A stretch of DNA of 37,303 bases. It comes from Desulfurellales bacterium. Its GTDB lineage: Bacteria > Campylobacterota_A > Desulfurellia > Desulfurellales > Hippeaceae. The DNA is taken from positions 1 through 37,303 of the forward strand of contig JALVUQ010000060.1 in assembly GCA_027035575.1 (NCBI GenBank). Direction: 5' to 3'. Made by a program: the position numbers and the translations under genes. The notes beneath the pieces are model-generated. The model was not told the DNA's origin. It searched no databases and saw only the letters and a program-made list of their open reading frames with translations. This document shows positions 1 through 11,736 of this stretch, piece after piece. Position 1 is the stretch's first letter, and the number at the start of each line of letters is the position of its first letter.

Positions 1-2389
<2,389 letters not shown>

Positions 2390-2393
<4 letters not shown>

Positions 2394-3055
2394 ATCCTAT
2401 TCAATCGCTGCCTGCTTTTTATGAGTTTAATCATCAGGAAACCGAATATAAATCCGCCGATATGCGCAAACCATGCGACACCTCCCATATAGTGAGAAGA
2501 AATCGAGAAGATGCCGTTGAAATATTGAATAAAAAACCAAAAAACTATAAATAACCAGGCAGGAATCCACAAAAATGTAATAAAGATAAATATTGGAACC
2601 AAAGAAAGTATCTTTGCGTGCGGAAACAGTACGAAATATGCACCCACAACCGCAGATATTGCACCGCTTGCACCTATCATAGGAATTGTCGAAAAAGGTG
2701 ACGCAATACCTTGGACAAAAGCAGCTACAAATCCTCCGGCAAGATAGAAAAGAAGGTAGTTTGTGTGACCGAGCTCATCTTCGACATTATCACCGAAAAT
2801 CCATAAAAACCACATATTTCCGAGAATGTGCAAAAATCCTCCGTGCAGAAACATAGAAAAAAACATTCTGATTATTGAGTGAAAAATATCGTGATATTGA
2901 AAAAGCATTGCGGGAATAAAGGCGTTGTTGTATATGAAAGCTCTAAAATCCGGCACGTTCAATTCGTATATAAACACAAGTACATTGACGATAATTAAAG
3001 AAATATTAACAATCGGTTGACTGTAAGACGGAACATCATCCTTCAGCGGAAACAT
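2390..3055 (-). CDS. rhomboid family intramembrane serine protease
   Basis: Polytopic membrane protease of 221 residues that cleaves transmembrane substrates within the bilayer. Six hydrophobic segments are visible. The catalytic serine is S130 in GASG and the partner histidine is H198 in AHIGG; H71, H76 and N80 in HGGFLHILGN form the oxyanion-side motif of the family. No extra cytoplasmic domain is present, so it is a minimal bacterial rhomboid. The start has a strong Shine-Dalgarno AAGGAGG close upstream, located inside the end of the DUF2062 gene, which it overlaps by 20 bases. Substrate unknown. Confidence 0.92.
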
Positions 3056-3494
3056 TCTTCCTCCTTCGATAGACAGTTATTAGATACTTTAGCAAAAAAT
3101 ATGAGATAATACCAAAGAATACACCCTCAACGACACTACCTATAAAAATAGATATAAAAACATCCGGTCCGCTTTTTAGATAGTGCTCCATAGTAAAGGG
3201 TTTAATAGTAAAATGAATATCTTTATTTAAAAAAAACTCTCCTATTCTGTACTCGGAATAATAAACAAAAGGCATTGTCCAGGGAAGGTTAGCCCAAGAG
3301 CCTGCAAGTGCCGAGACTTTATTCAATCCGAATATAATAGAGATAACTATAATCAAAATAGTATGAATACCAAGAAAAGGTGAAACCGACACATAAACGC
3401 CTACAGCAAAAGAAAGGGCTAATTTATGGGGTGTATCGTCAAGTGCCACTATGGTTTTTAAAACTTCTTTGAAGGATGTAATGTTAAATTTCAA
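3036..3494 (-). CDS. DUF2062 domain membrane protein
   Basis: A 152-residue integral membrane protein with the DUF2062 signature: DTPHKLALSFAVGV, then SPFLGIHT, then an N-L-P-W-T motif before the last helices. Three or four hydrophobic stretches are visible. The family is widespread in proteobacteria and often encoded beside envelope or glycosyltransferase genes, but its biochemical function is not established. The likely start is a TTG at 3494 preceded by AAGG seven bases away; no ATG in frame keeps the conserved N-terminal region. It lies 3 bases after the J-domain gene and overlaps the rhomboid gene. Confidence 0.83.
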   Translation of the reverse strand: MKFNITSFKEVLKTIVALDDTPHKLALSFAVGVYVSVSPFLGIHTILIIVISIIFGLNKVSALAGSWANLPWTMPFVYYSEYRIGEFFLNKDIHFTIKPFTMEHYLKSGPDVFISIFIGSVVEGVFFGIISYFLLKYLITVYRRRKNVSAEG

Positions 3495-3497
3495 TAC

Positions 3498-4109
3498 TCA
3501 ACCTTTTTTAAATAAATCACCTATGGAAAAGCCACTCCTTTTATTAAGTTTTGAAAGCCTGTCCAGCGCTCCCTGATTTGAGCCATCCATAGAAAGAATC
3601 TCTTCGTAAAGCTTTTTTGCAGTATTTTTTAAACCAATCTCTTCATAAATATTAGCCATTTTAAATTTGGCTTTCATATCCCAGGGTCTGTTATCCGAAA
3701 CAATTTTAAAGTGTTTCAAGGCTTCATGGTAGCGTTTTTTTCTAAAATACGCCTCTCCCAAAAGCATCACAGCATCAAAATAAGCCTTGCCCTCAATACC
3801 TCTCAAAATCTTAATGGCTGCATTGTAGTCTTTTTTTGCTATCATACTCTTAGCCTTGTTTATTATGACATAATTATAATCATCACTTCCTTTTTCAACA
3901 ACTTTTGCACCGCTTGTTTTGCCCTGTTTTAATCTTTTTATCTCATTATAGGCTTCCGTTACAGCCATAAATTTTTCTTGTCTTGTCTTTCTTTCTGTTT
4001 CGTCCAAAGACATATCGGGGTGGTATTTCTTTGCAAGATTACGAAAAACCCTTGCAATGTCCTCTATGGAATCATGCTCGTTAACGCCTAAGATTTCATA
4101 GGGGTTCAT
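3498..4109 (-). CDS. J-domain protein with C-terminal TPR repeats
   Basis: 203-residue protein with an N-terminal J domain (residues 1-60, HPD motif in KKYHPDMS) that would stimulate a DnaK-type chaperone. A linker follows, then TPR-like helical repeats from about residue 85 to 185 (AKKDYNAAIKIL, KRYHEALKHFK, KNTAKKLYEEIL). There is no G/F region, zinc finger or DnaJ C-terminal domain, so it is not a general DnaJ but a specialised co-chaperone whose TPRs probably bind a partner. It follows the sigma-factor gene by 5 bases. No clear Shine-Dalgarno precedes the ATG, which suggests translation coupled to the gene upstream. Confidence 0.85.
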   Translation of the reverse strand: MNPYEILGVNEHDSIEDIARVFRNLAKKYHPDMSLDETERKTRQEKFMAVTEAYNEIKRLKQGKTSGAKVVEKGSDDYNYVIINKAKSMIAKKDYNAAIKILRGIEGKAYFDAVMLLGEAYFRKKRYHEALKHFKIVSDNRPWDMKAKFKMANIYEEIGLKNTAKKLYEEILSMDGSNQGALDRLSKLNKRSGFSIGDLFKKG

Positions 4110-4114
4110 ATATG

Positions 4115-4948
4115 TTATTTGTAGTTCTTAAATTTTCTTCTCAGCTTAGACATTATATTTGCCTCCAACTGCCTCACCCTTTCTTTGCTGATGTTGTATT
4201 TTTCGCCGATTTCTCTTAGGGTATGAGGCTTCCCGTCATACAAACCGTATCTTAACCTTATTATGTCCTGTTCTCTTTCCGGCAGCGATTCAAGATAGGT
4301 ATTTATATCCTCTATCAAGGATTCTTGTATTTGCCTGTCTTCCAATGAGTCATCAGACTCACTGATAAAATCAAGAAGTGTCGCATCCCTGTCATCTCCG
4401 ACGAACTGGTCTAAAGAATCAAAAGACAGTTTGGCAAATTCGGCGTTTTTAAGCTCCTTTTCACTTAAACCGCTCACTTCCATAATTTCTTCTTTATTGG
4501 GGTCTTGGTTGTGTTCTGCTTTAAGTGTCTTTTTTATTTCGTCTATCTTCCTGTTTCTGCTTTTTGCCTTTATAGGGATTTTTATCGGGGTGCTCTGTTC
4601 CGTTAAAAACTTTATAATCGACTGCTTAACCCACCATGAGGCATACGATATGAATTTTATGTCTTTATCAGGGTCGAACTTTTTAGCAGCCCTGATTAGC
4701 CCCAAGTTTCCTTCATTAATCAAATCCAAAAAGGGCACTCCGAAATTCTTATATTTTTTTGCAATACTGACAACGAACCTCAAATTATGCTTAATCAGCT
4801 TTTTTAAAGCTTCCTTATCACCGTTTTTTATCTTTTTACCGAGCTGCCTTTCTTCTTCAACTGACAATACCGGGATGTCGGATATCTCTTTCAAATAGGA
4901 GGTTAAAGCATCCGATGACTCGACAGAGACTAACTCTTTATTTTCCAT
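4115..4948 (-). CDS. sigma-70 family RNA polymerase sigma factor (group 2-like, 277 aa)
   Basis: Directs RNA polymerase to promoters. Region 1.2 (SYLKEISDIPVLS), region 2 (NLRFVVSIAKKY, DLINEGNLGLIRAAKKFD, ISYASWWVKQSI), region 3 and region 4 with the -35-binding helix-turn-helix (LREIGEKYNISKERVRQLE) are all present. There is no region 1.1 and no RpoH box after region 2.4, so it looks like a group-2 (RpoS/RpoD-like) alternative factor rather than the primary sigma factor or classical sigma-32. It overlaps cysS by 19 bases and is followed at once by a J-domain gene, so it lies within a housekeeping/envelope operon, an unusual home for an alternative sigma factor. Confidence 0.88.
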   Translation of the reverse strand: MENKELVSVESSDALTSYLKEISDIPVLSVEEERQLGKKIKNGDKEALKKLIKHNLRFVVSIAKKYKNFGVPFLDLINEGNLGLIRAAKKFDPDKDIKFISYASWWVKQSIIKFLTEQSTPIKIPIKAKSRNRKIDEIKKTLKAEHNQDPNKEEIMEVSGLSEKELKNAEFAKLSFDSLDQFVGDDRDATLLDFISESDDSLEDRQIQESLIEDINTYLESLPEREQDIIRLRYGLYDGKPHTLREIGEKYNISKERVRQLEANIMSKLRRKFKNYK

Positions 4949-6360
4949 TTGGTTGTCCCTGCTGTGTCTTCAAGTATGACACCCATCTTTAAAAGTTCGT
5001 CTCTTATGGCATCGGCTTTTTTAAAATCCCTCTCTTTTCTTGCCCTGTTTCTTTCTTCTATTTTTTGCTCAATATAATTTACATCAATTCCGTCTTTAAA
5101 AAACCAATCTTTTGAAGTTGTTTTAAAAACTCCCAAAACATCTGAAATTTTACCCATAGAAGACAAAAATGTATCCTTTATATAGAAAGATGGTTTAATC
5201 TGTTTTCTTTCACACTCATCAAGATACACATTCAGGCTTTTCAATACCTTAAATACCTCTCCTATGGCTTTGGGTGTATTGAAATCATCGTCCATCGCCT
5301 CTTCAAACCTGTTAATCAAATTGTCCAAATCGTCTTTAATTGTCCCTAAATCCAAATCTTTTTCATCAGAAAATTCCGTTTCTTCTAAGCGTTTGATAAA
5401 ATTATAATATCTGTTTAACGCCTCCTTGGCGCTGTTTAAGCCATCAAACGAAAAATCTATCGGGCTCCTGTAGTGGGTTAACAGCAGAAAATATCTGAGA
5501 GTTTCGCCTCTAAACTGCTTTAAAATATCTTTAATGGTAAAAAAATTGCCCAAAGATTTGCTCATCTTCTCTTTGTTTATTTTTACAAAGGCGTTGTGCA
5601 TCCAATATTTAACAAACTCTTTTCCGCTTGCCGCCTCACTTTGGGCTATCTCGTTTTCGTGGTGCGGGAATATTAAGTCCTCACCGCCACCGTGAATATC
5701 AAACGTTTCACCGAGATACTTCATACTCATAGCAGAACACTCAATGTGCCAACCGGGTCTTCCCAACCCCCAAGGAGATTCCCAAAAAGGCTCACCCTCT
5801 TTTGACTTTTTCCATAATGCAAAGTCCAATGGGTTCTCTTTTTTATCGTTAATATCGATTCGAGCACCGCTTTTTAGCTCATCAATATTTTTGTGAGAAA
5901 GCTTGCCGTAATCTTTAAACTTTTCAACCCTATAGTAAACATCCCCATCAATCTCGTATGCATATCCTTTATCTACAAGGGTTTTAACCAGTTGTATTAT
6001 CTCCTTGATATGTTGAGTTGCTTTGGGTTCATACACGGGCTTTCTTATTCCTATGGCATCCATATCTTTGTAGTACTCTTGAATATACTTTGTCGAAACT
6101 TCCTCGCAAGAGACGTTTTCTTCATTCGCCTTTTTTATGATTTTATCATCAACATCGGTAAAGTTTTTAACAAACACCACATCATAACCCTTGTACTGCA
6201 AATACCTGAAAATAATATCAAAGTTAACGGCACTTCTTGCGTGTCCTATGTGACAGTTGTCATAAACGGTAACCCCGCAGACATACATTCCCACTCTGTT
6301 TTTTGAGATGGGTTTAAATTCAACAATATCCCTTTTTGCAGTATCAAAAATTTTCAGCAT
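4930..6360 (-). CDS. cysS: cysteinyl-tRNA synthetase
   Basis: Class I aminoacyl-tRNA synthetase that charges tRNA-Cys. The signature motifs are HIGH at residues 37-40 and KMSKS near residue 268. Zinc-binding residues that discriminate cysteine are visible: C28 in YVCGVT, the Cys in ECSAMS and the His/Glu in HHENE. The length of 476 residues is normal and the C-terminal anticodon-binding domain is complete. GAGGT about seven bases before the ATG supports the start, and lies in the last codons of the LysM gene 4 bases away. It is an essential gene inside the nine-gene minus-strand block. Confidence 0.97.
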   Translation of the reverse strand: MLKIFDTAKRDIVEFKPISKNRVGMYVCGVTVYDNCHIGHARSAVNFDIIFRYLQYKGYDVVFVKNFTDVDDKIIKKANEENVSCEEVSTKYIQEYYKDMDAIGIRKPVYEPKATQHIKEIIQLVKTLVDKGYAYEIDGDVYYRVEKFKDYGKLSHKNIDELKSGARIDINDKKENPLDFALWKKSKEGEPFWESPWGLGRPGWHIECSAMSMKYLGETFDIHGGGEDLIFPHHENEIAQSEAASGKEFVKYWMHNAFVKINKEKMSKSLGNFFTIKDILKQFRGETLRYFLLLTHYRSPIDFSFDGLNSAKEALNRYYNFIKRLEETEFSDEKDLDLGTIKDDLDNLINRFEEAMDDDFNTPKAIGEVFKVLKSLNVYLDECERKQIKPSFYIKDTFLSSMGKISDVLGVFKTTSKDWFFKDGIDVNYIEQKIEERNRARKERDFKKADAIRDELLKMGVILEDTAGTTKWKIKS

Positions 6361-6364
6361 ACAA

Positions 6365-7339
6365 CTACCTCAAAACATAATTTTGTGTCTCATCCGGAAT
6401 CTCTTTTAAGCCGCTGTTGTAGGTGTCAAAAAAGACAGAAAAATAATTTTTATATTGGCTTACCACAACACCCTCTCCAACAGATGTATTTACGGGTAAA
6501 TTCGAATCAACTCTATCGAGATAGACCTTTTTGCCGACTATATCTGAGTCTATATTATGCTTATTTTTAACTTTCAAAAAAATATAATATCCTATATGAG
6601 GCGTCAAACTGAAATCGTATATAGATATTAAATTAACAGGAATATTTCCAAGCTTAACAAATTTTGCACTCTTTTTAATCTCTTTATACGGATAGATTAA
6701 GTTGACCATATCCTTAGAGCTTATTTCGGCATAAGCTTTTTCAATAACACACTTAAATACCTTAGGTTTAACCATTGAGATTACTTTAAGTTCGCCAATG
6801 GGAACATAAACGCTAACAGACTTTATATTTAGATTGGAGTAATCTTTAAACTTTCTATAAATATAGAATTTCTTAACGTTAATGTTCTTCTTTGCATAGA
6901 CAAAAACCGTTTCTCCCTGCTTTGCCTCTAAGGTATTATACCTGTCATATCTTAGTTTGCCGATTGACAAATCGTTCTTGTGCCACATACAAAAGCCGTC
7001 TCCGCAATCCGAATAATAGTTCTCACCGTCGAAAAAGATAGAGGCATCATATTTAACCAACTGCGGCGCAGTTGGTTTTTGCTTCTTATTTTTTGCCTTT
7101 TTATATATTGCTATACCGTATTTTGTATATTCTATCACCTCACCCGGAAATATCAAATTAGGGTCATTTAGGTAGGTATTATTCATCCATATTTTACCCC
7201 ACAAAAACGGGTCTTTATAGTGGGCTTTGGATAAATCCCAGAGAGTATCCCCCGGCTGAACAACGTGCAGCTTGTTGGAAGCATTTGCACTAAAAGTTAT
7301 AAAAACCGCTATTAAAATAAACAGTACAACCTTTTTCAT
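6365..7339 (-). CDS. secreted LysM-domain protein
   Basis: 324-residue exported protein. The N-terminus is a classical Sec signal peptide (MKK, hydrophobic core, ANA-type cleavage near residue 20) followed directly by a LysM domain (about residues 24-72: VQPGDTLWDLS, DPNLIFPGEVI) that binds peptidoglycan. The remaining 250 residues are beta-rich and carry no catalytic motif I recognise. Proteins of this shape are common in Gram-negative bacteria and are often annotated only as LysM peptidoglycan-binding proteins. GGGAGG precedes the ATG, overlapping the end of the CpoB-like gene one base upstream; the pair probably works together in the periplasm. Confidence 0.88.
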   Translation of the reverse strand: MKKVVLFILIAVFITFSANASNKLHVVQPGDTLWDLSKAHYKDPFLWGKIWMNNTYLNDPNLIFPGEVIEYTKYGIAIYKKAKNKKQKPTAPQLVKYDASIFFDGENYYSDCGDGFCMWHKNDLSIGKLRYDRYNTLEAKQGETVFVYAKKNINVKKFYIYRKFKDYSNLNIKSVSVYVPIGELKVISMVKPKVFKCVIEKAYAEISSKDMVNLIYPYKEIKKSAKFVKLGNIPVNLISIYDFSLTPHIGYYIFLKVKNKHNIDSDIVGKKVYLDRVDSNLPVNTSVGEGVVVSQYKNYFSVFFDTYNSGLKEIPDETQNYVLR

Positions 7340-7340
7340 T

Positions 7341-8147
7341 TCATCCTCCCTTTATTTTTTCAACTATTTTTGCGTATCTGCTTGCAGGAAATCTCTTTAA
7401 TAAAATATCTTTATAATATTCAGCCTTTTTTTTATCGTATGAATACAGCTTAACCAAATCGTACAAAGCGGCATCTGTTTTGCCTCCGCTTATTACAGAA
7501 CCGAAAGGGTACTTCTTTAACAAAATTTTTAAGGTCTCAACGGCTTTGTTTGTTTGACCCATATGGAGGTAGCAGTGTGCAAGCCAAAACAGAGCATTGT
7601 CATCCAAATCGTTATTTTTGTAGCTCTTTACAAAGTTTTGAAACATATTCAAAGCCAGTTGAAAATTTTTCTTACGGTAGGCGTTAAGCGCTCTTTTGTA
7701 ATACTCCGTATAATTTATGTCTGTCAGGATAACGGTATTATTATCTGTTGGAGCGTCTTTTACAGAAGCGACCTTTTGCTTTTCTGATTTTATCTTAGGC
7801 ACCTTTACGCCTGTAACCTCTTTTTTTTCAATTTTTGTTCTATTATCAACAGCCTTAACAATGCTATTGTTGTCGCTGCCTCCTAAAATAGCGGAAACAG
7901 GAGGTATTTTATCGGAGAAATTATCCTGCTGCCTCTCTTTCTTTAATCTCTCTTTAATTTTAAGCAGCTTTCTTTCTATGTCACCTATTCTTAAAGAGTT
8001 GTTTTTTATATTTACGCTATTGGTCTGAATTTGATTTTCAAGCGTATCAATACGTATTTTTAAAGCGTTATACTCCTTGCTATGACCGCCAAATGTGCTG
8101 CAACCATATAAAGATAATAATAAAAAGATAATAACTGCCTTTTTCAA
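7341..8147 (-). CDS. ybgF: CpoB/YbgF-like periplasmic TPR lipoprotein
   Basis: The probable start is a TTG at 8147 with GGAGG five bases upstream; a GTG at 8153 overlaps that site and is less likely. The product (268 aa) begins with a lipoprotein signal ending in LSLYGC, so Cys15 would be lipidated. A coiled coil follows (about 25-75, heptads such as IDTLENQIQTNSVNIKNN), then a linker and C-terminal TPR repeats (YYKRALNAYRKKNFQLALNMFQ onward). This is the layout of YbgF/CpoB, which coordinates peptidoglycan synthesis with Tol-Pal constriction; the canonical protein is soluble, so the lipobox is a variation. No tol or pal gene is nearby. It is the first gene of the long minus-strand operon. 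Confidence 0.82.
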   Translation of the reverse strand: MKKAVIIFLLLSLYGCSTFGGHSKEYNALKIRIDTLENQIQTNSVNIKNNSLRIGDIERKLLKIKERLKKERQQDNFSDKIPPVSAILGGSDNNSIVKAVDNRTKIEKKEVTGVKVPKIKSEKQKVASVKDAPTDNNTVILTDINYTEYYKRALNAYRKKNFQLALNMFQNFVKSYKNNDLDDNALFWLAHCYLHMGQTNKAVETLKILLKKYPFGSVISGGKTDAALYDLVKLYSYDKKKAEYYKDILLKRFPASRYAKIVEKIKGG

Positions 8148-8167
8148 CTGCACCTCCAGGTTGAAGA

Positions 8168-8196
8168 ATTCTAAATTAAAGCTTACTGTTTGTCAA
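8168..8196 (-). promoter_or_regulatory. sigma-70 promoter of the ybgF-to-ligA operon
   Basis: On the minus strand TTGACA (8196-8191), a 17-base spacer, then TAGAAT (8173-8168), just upstream of the ybgF-like gene. It is the only good promoter seen ahead of the nine tightly spaced genes. Confidence 0.75.
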
Positions 8197-8219
8197 CTTT
8201 TGATAATTTTTATCGCTGC

Positions 8220-10235
8220 TTACACATTAAAACTCTTTGTTAAATAGTAGGCTTGAGAGTCAACCCTCCTCAAACCAGCAGCTTTTACCTTTTTATATTT
8301 ATCGCCGTTAAGCTGCCAGGCATTTACATTATCGTTAAAATGCAGCTTTAACAACTTAAACAGTCTCTTCTTTAAAACTGGTTCGTCTATCTCAATCATA
8401 CTCTCCACGCGCCTGTCCATATTCCTTTCCATAAAATCGGCAGACGATATAAACACCCTCTCATTGCCGTTGTTATAAAAATAGAATACGCGGGGGTGCT
8501 CCAAAAATCGTCCTACGATACTGACAACCCTGATATTTTCGCTTACTCCCTTTATATCCGTTTTCAGACCGCAAACACCCCTGACTATCAAATCCACCTT
8601 TACTCCGGCTTGCGAGGCTTCATACAGCTTTTCAATAAGTTTCTCGTCTATCAGAGAATTAACCTTAATTATTATGTGCCCTTTTGCTTTGGATTTAGCC
8701 GTCATTATTTCATCATCAATAAGCTTTATCAGCTTTTTCCTTAAATAGTTGGGTGCTAAGGTTATCTTCTTCCATTTTTCATAATCCGTATATCCCATCA
8801 GGTAGTTGAAGATGTTTGCATTATCAATTCCTATCTCTTCCTTAGCTGTTATATAATCCAAATCGGTATATATTTTTGCCGTTTCTTCATTATAATTGCC
8901 GGTTGCAATATGGCTGTACTCCACAATCCTTCCATTCTCATTTCTTGTTATCAAAATATTTTTTGTGTGCACTTTCAAACCAGGAATACCGTATGTGACT
9001 ATACACCCGGCATCTTCAAGCTCTTTAGCCCACTCAACATTCATCTGCTCGTCAAAACGGGCTTTAAGCTCTATAACAACGCAAACCGATTTGCCGTTTT
9101 CTGCGGCTTTTATAAGGTTTTTCACAATACTTGAGTCTCTGTTTACTCTATAGATGGTCATCTTTATGGATAGCGTCATTTCATCGTTAGCTGCTATTTC
9201 AACCAATTTGGAGATAAAAGAGAAGTCGTTATAAGGTCTGTAGAGTAAAATATCGTTGTTTTTTATATACTCAAATATTGAAGAGTCAGGCTTTACTCTA
9301 TAAGGATAGTAACTTTTAAAAGGTTTAAAATACAATTTGTCGTTTTCAACTCTCAAGTTAAAAAAGGAGGTCAAATCTATAAAATCAAATGTTTCGTATA
9401 TATATTTTTTTTCAATTTTCAGGTTATCCATAAGCAGTTTTTCTATCTTCTCAGACGGCTTTTTATTTATCTCAACTCTGACGATTTGCCCTTTCCTTCT
9501 TTTGTCAAGCTCCTGCTCCACCAAAAGCAGCAAATCCTCAGAGCCCTCCTCTTCAATTGTCAAATCGGCATCTCTTGTTACTCTGATAATGTAGTAATCC
9601 TTAATTTTGTAGTTTCTGAACAACTCGTTAAGTTTATTTGCAACTATATGCTCAAGTGTAAAAACATAACGTTCGCTACCCACATCCCTGACATAAATTT
9701 TCTTTAATTTATCAGGAATGATTACAACGGAGACATACTCTCTTCCTTCCTTTTCCATTTCAACTACAAATGCACTTCTTTTGTTATATATAAAAGGAAA
9801 CGGATTGGATGCGCTTAATGTTACCGGAGAAATGGCAGGTAAAATCGTCTGTTCAAACACTAGCTCGCAGAACTCAAAAACACACTCGTTAAATTTATCT
9901 TCAATAAATACGGAGTGCTTCTCCAATTGAGATTTTATCGAAAGAAAGTATTTTTCCTGCTTTTTTAAAAGCCGCTCCACTTTCTTTCTTATATGATGCA
10001 GTACCTCCTTTGGTGTTAATCCCGCCCTATCCTTCTTGTCGTATCCGAGTTCTATCTGGTCTATGACGCCGGCTACCCTTATCATAAAAAATTCATCGAG
10101 ATTGTTCGAAAATATCGATATAAATTTTAGACGCTCCATCAACGGAAAACGTCTCTCTCTCGACAGCTCCAAAACACGCTCGTTAAAATCGAGCCAACTG
10201 AGTTCCCTGTTTATAAAAGGAAATTTTTCACTCAA
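8220..10235 (-). CDS. ppk: polyphosphate kinase PPK1
   Basis: Makes inorganic polyphosphate from ATP, reversibly, at the inner membrane. The 671-residue protein has the PPK N-terminal domain (FINRELSWLDFNERVLE), the middle domain and the two PLD-like catalytic domains. The autophosphorylated histidine is in KVHTKNILIT at about residue 423, and the second catalytic histidine is in LEHPRVFYFYNN; the DFMERNMDRR motif is intact. The likely start is a TTG at 10235 with GGAG seven bases upstream, overlapping the end of the preceding Ppx/GppA-like gene by 8 bases. Two Ppx/GppA-family genes lie directly upstream, so synthesis and degradation or regulation of polyphosphate are co-transcribed. Confidence 0.95.
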   Translation of the reverse strand: MSEKFPFINRELSWLDFNERVLELSRERRFPLMERLKFISIFSNNLDEFFMIRVAGVIDQIELGYDKKDRAGLTPKEVLHHIRKKVERLLKKQEKYFLSIKSQLEKHSVFIEDKFNECVFEFCELVFEQTILPAISPVTLSASNPFPFIYNKRSAFVVEMEKEGREYVSVVIIPDKLKKIYVRDVGSERYVFTLEHIVANKLNELFRNYKIKDYYIIRVTRDADLTIEEEGSEDLLLLVEQELDKRRKGQIVRVEINKKPSEKIEKLLMDNLKIEKKYIYETFDFIDLTSFFNLRVENDKLYFKPFKSYYPYRVKPDSSIFEYIKNNDILLYRPYNDFSFISKLVEIAANDEMTLSIKMTIYRVNRDSSIVKNLIKAAENGKSVCVVIELKARFDEQMNVEWAKELEDAGCIVTYGIPGLKVHTKNILITRNENGRIVEYSHIATGNYNEETAKIYTDLDYITAKEEIGIDNANIFNYLMGYTDYEKWKKITLAPNYLRKKLIKLIDDEIMTAKSKAKGHIIIKVNSLIDEKLIEKLYEASQAGVKVDLIVRGVCGLKTDIKGVSENIRVVSIVGRFLEHPRVFYFYNNGNERVFISSADFMERNMDRRVESMIEIDEPVLKKRLFKLLKLHFNDNVNAWQLNGDKYKKVKAAGLRRVDSQAYYLTKSFNV

Positions 10236-11736
10236 TCTCCTGCTCCGTTTCTATTTTTATTCCGAAAAGCTCCTCAAACAATCTTGCCTTTTTCTTTAAA
10301 GAAACCATCTCGAAAAATATAAAATTATCGCTGATTAACTTGATTTTTATGCTGTTTTTATCAAGCTTTATCTTGAATTCTTTAATTAGCTGCTTGTGGC
10401 TTGCATCCAAGGCATCTGCAATCCTAAGCAAAGAAACAAGCTTTTTAAGCATAAATGTATCCTCTTGGCTTAAATAGTTGTAGAGCCTTAAATACACATC
10501 TTTCTCTTTTTCCTTATGCAGTAGGGCAATAAGAGCTATTATTCTGCTGTCCTTTTCTCCGATTTGCGGAAGATGAAGGGAGTTTATTATGTAGTACGAA
10601 TGCTCTTCGTGATTTTCCTCATTGACATAATATCCTACATCGTGCAAAAGAGCAACTATCTCAAGCAGTTGTCTGTGTTTTTTGTCAAGCAGATGGTGGT
10701 TTTGAAGCATATCAAACAATTTTAGAGCACAATCTCTGACATACAAGGCGTGTTTTTTATCGAAATTATACTTTTCTCCTATATTCAATATTGTCTTTTC
10801 AAGGTACTCTTTGAGATTTTTTTGTTTGTAGCTTTTTGAATAGTACATCAAAAGCTTTCTTGGAAATGTGGTCTTGCTGAAATAAAACAAATCCGTTTCA
10901 AAAAGTTTCAAAACATTCAAATAGACACAAACCATTGGCTTTAATACTTCCGCTTCGTTACGCCTGATAGAAAATCTGTCTCTAATAAAATCAACGTTCT
11001 CTTTTTTAATTTCATCAAAAAGAAACTCTATATCTTTTTGAGCAAGAAAGTTATTTGAAGGTGAGAAGATTCCCCTTAATATGTTAATGGAGCTTCCCGA
11101 AAACACAACATTTTTAATCTTAAACGAAGATATGACATATTCAACCCCTGAAATCATACTCTCAATGTATCTGTTGTACGCATAAACCTTATTTTTTTCA
11201 TCCAATTCTTTAAATATTTCATTCAGCCTCAGGCTTCCGAAGCGAAGGGAATCTGCATAGAGTATCGTCTTGCCTTTTACAACGGCTATGGAAACATTAC
11301 CGCTTGAAACGTTAACAAGTACAACCCCGTTCTTTTCCAGTCTGTTAAATCTTTCAAATTCGTTTTTAATTCCTATATACCTGATATAGAGCTCTTCATA
11401 CGGAGTTAAAACCCTAATCTTCATTCCGAGTTTTTTATCCATAAAGTCCAAGAAGAAATCTCTGTTTTTTGCCTCTCTCACACCGCTTGTAGCGATGACT
11501 TCAAATTTTTTTCCAATCCTGTACTCGTTCATTTTTTCTTTGAATTTACTTAAAATATCGTATGCCTCGTGTATGCTCGCAGAGGATATAAGACCGTTAG
11601 AGAACGTATCTTTTCCCAAAGACAGCGACTTAACCAGATACTCTATCTGTTTGTATTTTCCGTTTAAAAAAGAGCCTATCTCCATTCTGAAAGCGCTGGT
11701 TCCGATATTTATCACGGCAAAAAGACCGTTTTTCAT
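10228..11736 (-). CDS. degenerate Ppx/GppA-family protein with HD domain (likely non-catalytic)
   Basis: 502-residue paralog of the next gene upstream, with an ASKHA-fold phosphatase part (about 1-300) and an HD-type C-terminal domain (HDVGYYV, EEHSYYI). The key residues have changed. The first phosphate loop reads NIGTSAFRM instead of DIGSNSVRM. The second loop, normally DIGGGSxE, reads VSSGNVSI, which replaces the conserved Asp by Val143 and the Glu by Ile150. A Glu-Glu pair at 114-115 remains at the catalytic-base position. Length and fold are otherwise conserved and the frame is intact, so it is probably a retained pseudo-enzyme, perhaps sensing (p)ppGpp or regulating its active neighbour or PPK, rather than a decaying gene. 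Starts in an ATGA overlap. Confidence 0.82.
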   Translation of the reverse strand: MKNGLFAVINIGTSAFRMEIGSFLNGKYKQIEYLVKSLSLGKDTFSNGLISSASIHEAYDILSKFKEKMNEYRIGKKFEVIATSGVREAKNRDFFLDFMDKKLGMKIRVLTPYEELYIRYIGIKNEFERFNRLEKNGVVLVNVSSGNVSIAVVKGKTILYADSLRFGSLRLNEIFKELDEKNKVYAYNRYIESMISGVEYVISSFKIKNVVFSGSSINILRGIFSPSNNFLAQKDIEFLFDEIKKENVDFIRDRFSIRRNEAEVLKPMVCVYLNVLKLFETDLFYFSKTTFPRKLLMYYSKSYKQKNLKEYLEKTILNIGEKYNFDKKHALYVRDCALKLFDMLQNHHLLDKKHRQLLEIVALLHDVGYYVNEENHEEHSYYIINSLHLPQIGEKDSRIIALIALLHKEKEKDVYLRLYNYLSQEDTFMLKKLVSLLRIADALDASHKQLIKEFKIKLDKNSIKIKLISDNFIFFEMVSLKKKARLFEELFGIKIETEQEIE

